The translations under genes and the position numbers were made by a program. Below are positions 58,322 through 64,000 of a DNA stretch of 64,000 nt, piece after piece (positions within the stretch are counted from its first letter, which is position 1; every line of letters starts with the position of its first letter). Below the pieces are notes generated by a model, which saw only the letters and a list, made by a program, of their open reading frames with translations, did no database searches and had not been told where the DNA came from. Source of the stretch: Pelomonas dachongensis (GTDB lineage Bacteria > Pseudomonadota > Gammaproteobacteria > Burkholderiales > Burkholderiaceae_C); the NCBI RefSeq assembly GCF_043555865.1, contig NZ_JBIGHY010000003.1, positions 248,001 to 312,000 on the forward strand, written 5' to 3'.

Positions 58322-60318
58322 GTCGTTGAACCGGCGATGCCGATGATGCGATGCAGCTCGCGATCCTGGCGGAGAGTTTGCTTGCGTGCGGCCCAGGCGC
58401 GGCGTTGCGCATCCTGCTGCGCCAGGCGCAGCGCCAGCCGCAGGCCGAGGCCACGCGCCAGCGCAGTGCGCAGCGGGGCGGGCAGCGTTCTGAACAGCGG
58501 GTCGTCGGCCGCCACCAGCGCGCGCACGCTGCCGACCTGGCCCTGCCGGCCGCTGCGGCCGAACAGCTGGCGGTCCACGCGCGGGGACTCGTGGTACTCG
58601 GTCAGGATGACGTGCAGCCCGCCGGCCGCGAGCGCCGCCTGGTCGGGCTTGATGTCGGTGCCGCGGCCGGCCATGTTGGTGGCCACGGTGATGCGGCCCG
58701 ACGCCCCGGCGCGGCCGACGATGGCGGCTTCTTGCGCGTCCTGCCGCGCGTTCAGCACGGTGGCTTCCACGCCGCGCGCGAGCAGCGCCGTGGTGGCCGC
58801 CTCGCTGGCCTCAACGCTGCGCGTGCCCACCAGCACGGCCTGGCCGCGCGCGGCAGCGGCGATGGCGTCGTCGGCCACGGCCTGCCACTTGGCGGCGGCA
58901 TCGGCGAAGCAGACCGCGGGCAGCTCGCGACGCTGCACAGGCCGGTGCGTGGGCAGCCGGCGCACGCGCAGCCGGTACGTGGCCCACAGCTCGGTGGCGG
59001 CCTCGGCCGCGGTGCCGGTCAGGCCGGCGAGCAGGTAGTAGCGGCGGAAGAAGCGCTGGAAGGTCATGCGCGCGAGCGTGTCGCGGCCCTTGGTGAGCGG
59101 CACGCCCTCCTTGGTCTCGATGAGCTGGTGCAGGCCCTGCTCCCAGCTGCGGTCGGCCATCACGCGGCCGGTGCTCTCGTCGACGATCTGCACCTTCAGC
59201 CCCTCTTCGGGCTTCTCGCCGGGCGCGAGGATGTAGTGCTGGTCACGCTGGTACAGGTGCAGCGCCGTCAGCGCCTGGCGCAGCACCTGCTCGCGCCAGG
59301 CGCGGGCGCGCCACACGGGGCGCACGCCGGCAGGCACTGGCGGGCACGCGTCCAGGGCGGCGGGCAGCAGCTCGATCTCGCGCCGGCCGTCGGCGCGGCG
59401 GAAGTGCGTGCCCTCGCGCAGCGCCTGCGCGCCGGCCATGGCCCAGTCCAGCAGCGCCGGCTCGTGGAGGCCCTCGGCCTCCTGCGACAGGATCATCGGC
59501 GTGCGCGCCTCGTCGATGAGCACGCTGTCGGCCTCGTCGACGATGGCGAAGTGCAGCGCGGGGATCAGTGGCTCGGCGGCCTCGCCTTTCACGAAGCCGC
59601 GCAGCCCCGCCACGCGCGCCGGCAGCAGGCCGTGGCCGGCGAGACGGTCCTTCAGGTAGTCGAACACCAGCTCCTTGCCGCTGACGTAGCAGACGGCATG
59701 GCGGTAGGCGGCGCGGCGCTCGTCGGGCTTCATGCCGCCCTTCACGAAGCCGCCGGCCAGGCCGAAGAACGCGAACAGCGGCCGCATTTCCTCGCAGTCG
59801 CGCTCGGCCAGGTAGTCGTTGGTGCTGACGACGTGCACGCCGGCGCCACTGGCGGCCATCACGGTGGCGGCCAGTGCGGCCACCAGCGTCTTGCCCTCGC
59901 CGGTGCGCATCTCGGCCAGGCGCCCGCTGATGAGCAGGCGCGCGCCGGCAAACTGCACCGCGTGCGGCCACAGGCCCAGCGTGCGCCGCGCGCCCTCGCC
60001 GACGGCCCCCAGCGCCTGCGCCAGCGCGACCCCGTCGCGCGCATCGGCGCGCAGCGCGGCCATCGCGTCACGCAAGCGCTGCGCCAGAACCTCGTCGCTC
60101 GCCTCGCGCAGCGGCAGCGCCGTGATGGCGGCGTTCAGCGCAGCGATGCTGCGGGCGGACTCGCTGCGCACCGGCAGCCACCCCACCGCATCGCGCAGCC
60201 AGCGCTCCAGCTTGGCATCGCCCTCGGCGCCGCGCTCGTCGCGCAGCGTGTCGGCACGGCGGAACTCGGGGCCGGCCAGCGCGCGCAGCCAGCGCAGATC
60301 GGCAACGGCGCTAGACAT
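58318..60318 (-). CDS. Short SecA-like translocation ATPase
   Basis: 666 residues against ~900 for housekeeping SecA. Walker A AEMRTGEGKT, the DEAD-type IVDEADSVLIDEARTP, LKVQIVDESTGRVMADRSWE, LAGLTGTAA and ATNMAGRGTDIKP are all present, so the motor is intact. It lacks the C-terminal zinc-finger/SecB-binding tail and much of the helical wing. The alternative, an ordinary secA, is excluded by length and by operon context with M50 and HlyD genes. A dedicated accessory SecA for one substrate class is likely. Confidence 0.9.
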   Translation of the reverse strand: MSSAVADLRWLRALAGPEFRRADTLRDERGAEGDAKLERWLRDAVGWLPVRSESARSIAALNAAITALPLREASDEVLAQRLRDAMAALRADARDGVALAQALGAVGEGARRTLGLWPHAVQFAGARLLISGRLAEMRTGEGKTLVAALAATVMAASGAGVHVVSTNDYLAERDCEEMRPLFAFFGLAGGFVKGGMKPDERRAAYRHAVCYVSGKELVFDYLKDRLAGHGLLPARVAGLRGFVKGEAAEPLIPALHFAIVDEADSVLIDEARTPMILSQEAEGLHEPALLDWAMAGAQALREGTHFRRADGRREIELLPAALDACPPVPAGVRPVWRARAWREQVLRQALTALHLYQRDQHYILAPGEKPEEGLKVQIVDESTGRVMADRSWEQGLHQLIETKEGVPLTKGRDTLARMTFQRFFRRYYLLAGLTGTAAEAATELWATYRLRVRRLPTHRPVQRRELPAVCFADAAAKWQAVADDAIAAAARGQAVLVGTRSVEASEAATTALLARGVEATVLNARQDAQEAAIVGRAGASGRITVATNMAGRGTDIKPDQAALAAGGLHVILTEYHESPRVDRQLFGRSGRQGQVGSVRALVAADDPLFRTLPAPLRTALARGLGLRLALRLAQQDAQRRAWAARKQTLRQDRELHRIIGIAGSTT

Positions 60319-62473
60319 TCAGGCGTGACAGGAAGGCTTGGCGCAGCCGCAGCAGCCACTGCACGGCCAGCGGCGTGGCGCCGAGGTCAAAGCGCACCCA
60401 GACCTTGTCGCCGAACACCGCGCTGGGCGACGGCTGGGCCAGCTGAAGCTCGATGTCGAACACGCGGCGCAGGCTGTGGCGGCCGCCTTCATGGGTCGGG
60501 TCAACGCCGATCTCGCCGCCACCCGACGAGCCCAAAGCGGGCGACACCAGCTCGAAACCACCACCCGGCACCTCGCGGCGCACGCGGGCGTCGAGCATCG
60601 CGTACGGCGCCTGCATCAGCCGCACCTGCGCGGACTGCCCGCGGTGCTTGACCATGTCCGCGTCTTCCTGCGTGATGGCCACGCGCACGCGGTCGGTCGG
60701 GCCGGCGACGAGATACCCCAGCATCTCGCCGCGCTTGACGGCGCGGCCAGTCAGCTCGGTGGGCGCGTCAGGCAGCCAGCGGCCCGCCGTGGCGGCCGTC
60801 ACGCCTAAAGCGGCGACACGCGCGCTCGCCTCGTCGAAGCGCCGCTGCCGCGCCGCCAGCTCGCTGCGCAGCGGGATGGCGCGGGCCGGCTCCGCCACCT
60901 CGGCGCGGCGCAGGCTGGCCTCGGTCTGCGCCAGCGCGGCGGCCGCCTGCGTCAGCTCCGCCTGCAGCGGCAGGTTGTCTATCTTCAGCAGCGGCGCACC
61001 GCGCGCCACCGCGCTGCCCGGCACGGCCTGCACTGCGCTGATCTGGCCGGGCGCCTCGGCGCGCACCAGCGCCTCGTCGGGCAGCCAGACGACCCCCTGG
61101 TGCACCGAGTAGAACGGCAGCGGCACCAGCCCCATGAACCCCAGCACGCCGGCCAGCAGCAGCAGCGTGCGGCGCTTGGCCAGGTCGCGCCGACGCGCCA
61201 GCGAGCCACCTTCGTCGAGATGCTTCCAGGCCTTCCAGAGCGGCATGACCAGCGCCTGCCAGCCGGCCATGATGGCCATGAGGGTGCCGACCAGCAGGTA
61301 CTCGCTGGCCACGAACCAGATCAGGCCTACGGTGATGAGCAAGCGGTAGACCGGCGCGATGGCGCCGTAGACGAACAGGATGCCGCGCTCGCCGTTGGAG
61401 GCCAGCGGCGGCTCGGCGTCGCGGGCGCCGAACAGCCAGCGGTCGCTCAGGTAGACCCAGTAGGCCTGAGCGCGCTGTGCCAGGTTGGGCAGCTCCAGCA
61501 GGTCGGTGGCGATGAAGTAGCCGTCGTAGCGCATCAGCGGGTTGCCGTTGACGAGCAGCGTCGACACACCGGCAATCAGGATGACGTTGTACGCAATCGC
61601 CGTCACCAGCCCCGGCTCGGCCGCCAGCCACACGTAGACGGCCACTGCGCCCAGCGCCAGCTCGGCCAGGATGCCCGCCGCCGCCACCTGCGCCCGCGCC
61701 CACTTGGACGGGAAGCGGTACGACGAGGTTGCATCCACATAAGGCACCGGCGCGAAGATGATGAACAGCAGGCCGATCTCGCGCACCGTGCCGCCGCGCG
61801 CCTTCACGGCCAGGCCGTGCGCCCACTCGTGCACCGCCTTCACGGCCGGGTAGACGAACCACAGCAGCACGAGGTTGCTGGCAGACAGCACCCGGTCCGA
61901 CAGGTTCTCGGTCAGCGCCTGCCAGTGCTGCGCGCCCAGCACCGCGGCCGGCAAGACCAGGGCCAGCCACAGCAGCGCGACCGGCGTGCTGAACAGCATG
62001 CGCGCCAGGCCCGTCTGCTTGTCGAACCACGCATCGGGGTGGAACAGCGGCAGGCGCAGGCTCATCGGGTTGAGCCAGTTCTGCTTGAACTTGGCCTTGC
62101 GCTGGCGCTCGAAGCGCTCGAACACCTCGCCGGCATCGGGCGACACCTGGCTCTGCAGCAGGTCGTTCGAATGCAGCGACGACACCAGCTGCACCAGCTC
62201 GTGCTGAGAGATGCTGGCGGCGCCGTCCTCGTGGCCCTCGCTGGCGGCGGCGCAGGCGGCATCCCAGACTTCGTCCAGCGTGCGGCGGCCGTCGCACAGC
62301 GACAGCACCCGCCAGACCTCGGGCGTCATGCGGTGAAAGCGCTGGCTGACGGGGTCGGACAGCAGCACCCAGGAACGGCCGCGCAGGCGGCGGTGCAGGG
62401 GTTCGACACCGTCGCGCAGGCGGGGGCGCAAGTGGCGAAGGGCATGCCAGTGCTCGGAGAGGAGCGCTTGCAT
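60311..62473 (-). CDS. PqqD-like / M50 peptidase / HlyD fusion membrane protein
   Basis: 720 residues. Residues 30-75 look like a PqqD/RRE-type domain (VSQRFHRMTPEVWRVLSLCD). Then membrane helices with the M50 zinc motif VHEWAHGLAVK and the partner LMRYDGYFIATDLL, so a site-2-protease fold. From about 455 a HlyD-like half follows: PGQISAVQAVPGSAVARGAP, coiled coil, RVRVAITQEDADMV. Fusions of this type export or mature peptides with HlyD partners. The start overlaps nothing; the stop overlaps the secA-like start by eight bases. Confidence 0.88.
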   Translation of the reverse strand: MQALLSEHWHALRHLRPRLRDGVEPLHRRLRGRSWVLLSDPVSQRFHRMTPEVWRVLSLCDGRRTLDEVWDAACAAASEGHEDGAASISQHELVQLVSSLHSNDLLQSQVSPDAGEVFERFERQRKAKFKQNWLNPMSLRLPLFHPDAWFDKQTGLARMLFSTPVALLWLALVLPAAVLGAQHWQALTENLSDRVLSASNLVLLWFVYPAVKAVHEWAHGLAVKARGGTVREIGLLFIIFAPVPYVDATSSYRFPSKWARAQVAAAGILAELALGAVAVYVWLAAEPGLVTAIAYNVILIAGVSTLLVNGNPLMRYDGYFIATDLLELPNLAQRAQAYWVYLSDRWLFGARDAEPPLASNGERGILFVYGAIAPVYRLLITVGLIWFVASEYLLVGTLMAIMAGWQALVMPLWKAWKHLDEGGSLARRRDLAKRRTLLLLAGVLGFMGLVPLPFYSVHQGVVWLPDEALVRAEAPGQISAVQAVPGSAVARGAPLLKIDNLPLQAELTQAAAALAQTEASLRRAEVAEPARAIPLRSELAARQRRFDEASARVAALGVTAATAGRWLPDAPTELTGRAVKRGEMLGYLVAGPTDRVRVAITQEDADMVKHRGQSAQVRLMQAPYAMLDARVRREVPGGGFELVSPALGSSGGGEIGVDPTHEGGRHSLRRVFDIELQLAQPSPSAVFGDKVWVRFDLGATPLAVQWLLRLRQAFLSRLNV

Positions 62474-62477
62474 CGAT

Positions 62478-64000
62478 CTAGATCCAGTACTGCCAGAGCT
62501 TGAGCCGCAGCCAGGCGACGGATTCGCGCGTCCAGATCGTCAGCAGGTTGGACCGGCCCACGACGACCTTGGCCACGCCCTGCATGCCGGGGCTCAGCGC
62601 CGGCACCTCGCCCACCCACGCAGCCTCGGCGCGGAAGCCGTTGCTGCCCTCCTGCACGCTGGCCGTGGCGGTCACGCGGCTCAACTCGAAGTCGTGGCCC
62701 GCATGCGGCTGGCCGGCCAGGCGCAGCACGCCGGGCTGGCCGGTGCGCACGCGGGCGATGTCGCGCTCGGGCACATGCAGCACCACGCGGTAGCCCTCGG
62801 CGGCGATCTCGAACATCTCCTTGCCCAGCTCGACCGGCGCCCCCAGCTGCTGCACCCAGTCGCCGGTGACGACGAGGCCGTCGAGGGGCGCGACGAGCTG
62901 CGTGCGCGCCAGCTTCGCCTCCACCAGCGCGAGCTGGCCCTCGGCGCCCTGCAGCTCGGCGCCGGCCAGCGCCACGCTGGCGGCCTCGCGGTCGGCCATG
63001 GCCTGGCGCAGCTTGGCGGCGGCCTGGTCGCGCTCGCCGCGCAGCCGGGCCTGTTCCAGCTGCAGCTCGCGGTCGTCCAGCTTCAGCATGACCTGGCCCT
63101 GGCGCACCCGGTCGCCCGGCCGCACCAGCGCCTGGGCGATGAAGCCCTCGAACGGCGCCGTGACGAGCTGGCGGGTGCGGCCTTCGATGACGGTGGGGGC
63201 GGTGACGCGGTCGTCCACAGGAACCAGCAGCAGCACCGCCAGCACCAGCACTGCGGCCACGGCACCGCCTTTCCAGACCCAGTGGCCGGGGCCACGCAGC
63301 CGGGCGCCGACGCGGCGCAGCGCGCGCCACGCCTGCACCGGCAGCGGCAGCTCGGCAGCCCGCCAGTGGCGCAGCAGCGGTTCGGCCAGCGCGGCGCTGG
63401 TGCGCAACACCTGCCGGGCGGCGGGCGACGCGTCGCCCTGTGCAACCAGCACGGCGACGACCTCGCCCCGGTCCAGCAGCGGCAGCGCCCAGGCTTCGGG
63501 CTCGGTCAGCTCGCGGCCTTCGACGAAGGCGCGCTGGGCAATCTCGGTGGCCGCCTGCACGGCCGGGCTGCCGCTCTCGGCGTGGGCGACATCGGCCGCC
63601 ACCCACCAGCGCGCGCGCTCGTGGCGCACCTCGAACAGCGCCAGCCTCAGGTCGGCTTCGGGGGCCAGCTCGCGCCGCGCCCAGGCCGCGGTGCGGTTGA
63701 CCCAGTCCTGCGCGGCCGCGCGTGCGTCTTTATGCGAGGCGACGTGGCCCATCAGCTCCAGCAGCTCGGCCGCGCGCTGGTTGTGCGCCAGGCTGGCCGC
63801 GCTCAGCGTCAGCTGCAGCCAGCCCAGCGACAGCAGCAGCAACTGCAGGCTGCGGTCGTTGTGCGGGGCCTCAAGCAGCGCGCCGACGATGCCCGGCTGG
63901 CCGCTGGGCAGTGCCAGGTGCGTCGCGACCATCAGCTCGCCGGTCGCCACGCGGCTCAGCGCCACCGGGCTGTCGCGCGTGACGCGGGCGCGGGCTTCTG
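62478..64000 (-). CDS. GAF-containing HlyD-family adaptor (5' end outside window)
   Basis: The frame is open to the right edge (upstream residues TRDSPVALSRV), so at least 507 residues. The N-terminal part (to ~200) has GAF-like features, then one transmembrane helix (AAVLVLAVLLLVPVDDRV), a lipoyl half VTAPFEGFIAQALVRPGDRV, coiled coil, LVAPLDGLVVTGDWVQQLGA and a barrel ending at WQYWI. Inner-membrane anchored adaptor with a cytoplasmic sensor domain. Four bases before the M50 gene in the same operon. Confidence 0.85.
   Translation of the reverse strand, partial: EARARVTRDSPVALSRVATGELMVATHLALPSGQPGIVGALLEAPHNDRSLQLLLLSLGWLQLTLSAASLAHNQRAAELLELMGHVASHKDARAAAQDWVNRTAAWARRELAPEADLRLALFEVRHERARWWVAADVAHAESGSPAVQAATEIAQRAFVEGRELTEPEAWALPLLDRGEVVAVLVAQGDASPAARQVLRTSAALAEPLLRHWRAAELPLPVQAWRALRRVGARLRGPGHWVWKGGAVAAVLVLAVLLLVPVDDRVTAPTVIEGRTRQLVTAPFEGFIAQALVRPGDRVRQGQVMLKLDDRELQLEQARLRGERDQAAAKLRQAMADREAASVALAGAELQGAEGQLALVEAKLARTQLVAPLDGLVVTGDWVQQLGAPVELGKEMFEIAAEGYRVVLHVPERDIARVRTGQPGVLRLAGQPHAGHDFELSRVTATASVQEGSNGFRAEAAWVGEVPALSPGMQGVAKVVVGRSNLLTIWTRESVAWLRLKLWQYWI

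Noticed and set aside
58318..60318. Housekeeping secA
   Set aside because: 666 residues, no C-terminal zinc motif, and placed inside an HlyD/M50 operon.

Overview
The window is high-GC, dense in small ATGA-type overlaps between genes, and carries gene families typical of Burkholderiales (DUF2946, DUF2145, GTP-dependent PEP carboxykinase, MnmH-SelD, arrays of TonB receptors). I read it as chromosome of a betaproteobacterium of the Roseateles/Rhizobacter/Rubrivivax type; the species cannot be fixed from sequence alone.

Layout. 0-1.7 kb: end of mnmH and selD (selenouridine tRNA modification). 1.7-3 kb: a gene graveyard (frameshifted hypothetical gene, IS21-like terminal repeat remnants, a broken HipB-like antitoxin, a LysR helix-turn-helix remnant). 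3-5.2 kb: a diguanylate cyclase and a chemoreceptor tail fragment. 5.2-29.4 kb: a metal-acquisition island with a Fur/Zur-type regulator, six TonB-dependent receptors, an ABC-2 exporter with two DUF3526 permeases, a ZnuCBA-type importer, a PepSY membrane protein, a copper-uptake set and several small membrane proteins; a deletion scar at about 14,324 fuses the remains of a COG0523 GTPase gene and a DUF2946 gene. 30-31.6 kb: a HipBA toxin-antitoxin pair.

31.7-43.7 kb is the most interesting part: an RNA-repair island. It contains KptA, a LysR regulator, a HAD-like protein, RtcA, a nucleotidyltransferase, RtcB, the Ro60 orthologue Rsr and the sigma-54 activator RtcR. Between rsr and rtcB lie four Y-RNA-like non-coding RNAs sharing the bulged core GCGAATGC, at least one of which is a circularly permuted tRNA mimic with a closed acceptor stem, plus a CCA-ending tRNA-like RNA right before rtcB. 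A good -24/-12 promoter reads into rsr. On the other side of rtcR, an HNH nuclease gene follows an eight-member array of tRNA-like genes with encoded CCA (Arg-ACG, Tyr, Glu, Arg-GCG, Asp, His, Leu-CAG, Gln). Several have non-canonical features (C33, broken 1:72 pair, an Arg-GCG anticodon). The inferred logic is a response to cleaved tRNA: RtcR senses damage, RtcB/RtcA/KptA mend ends, Rsr with Y RNAs handles damaged RNA, and the array may supply decoys or replacements.

43.3-57 kb: an autoregulated-looking DNA-binding protein, PEP carboxykinase, a CPBP protease-like membrane protein, an amidohydrolase, then a tightly overlapping block ending in an MFS-acyltransferase fusion, a small membrane protein, an Lgt-like protein and a multi-cluster radical SAM enzyme, which suggests lipid remodelling. 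A PD-(D/E)XK-helicase (DUF2075) gene follows on the opposite strand. 57-64 kb: a leftward export operon (GAF-HlyD, PqqD-like/M50/HlyD, a short SecA, a HlyD adaptor, a small membrane protein) running off the right end of the window.
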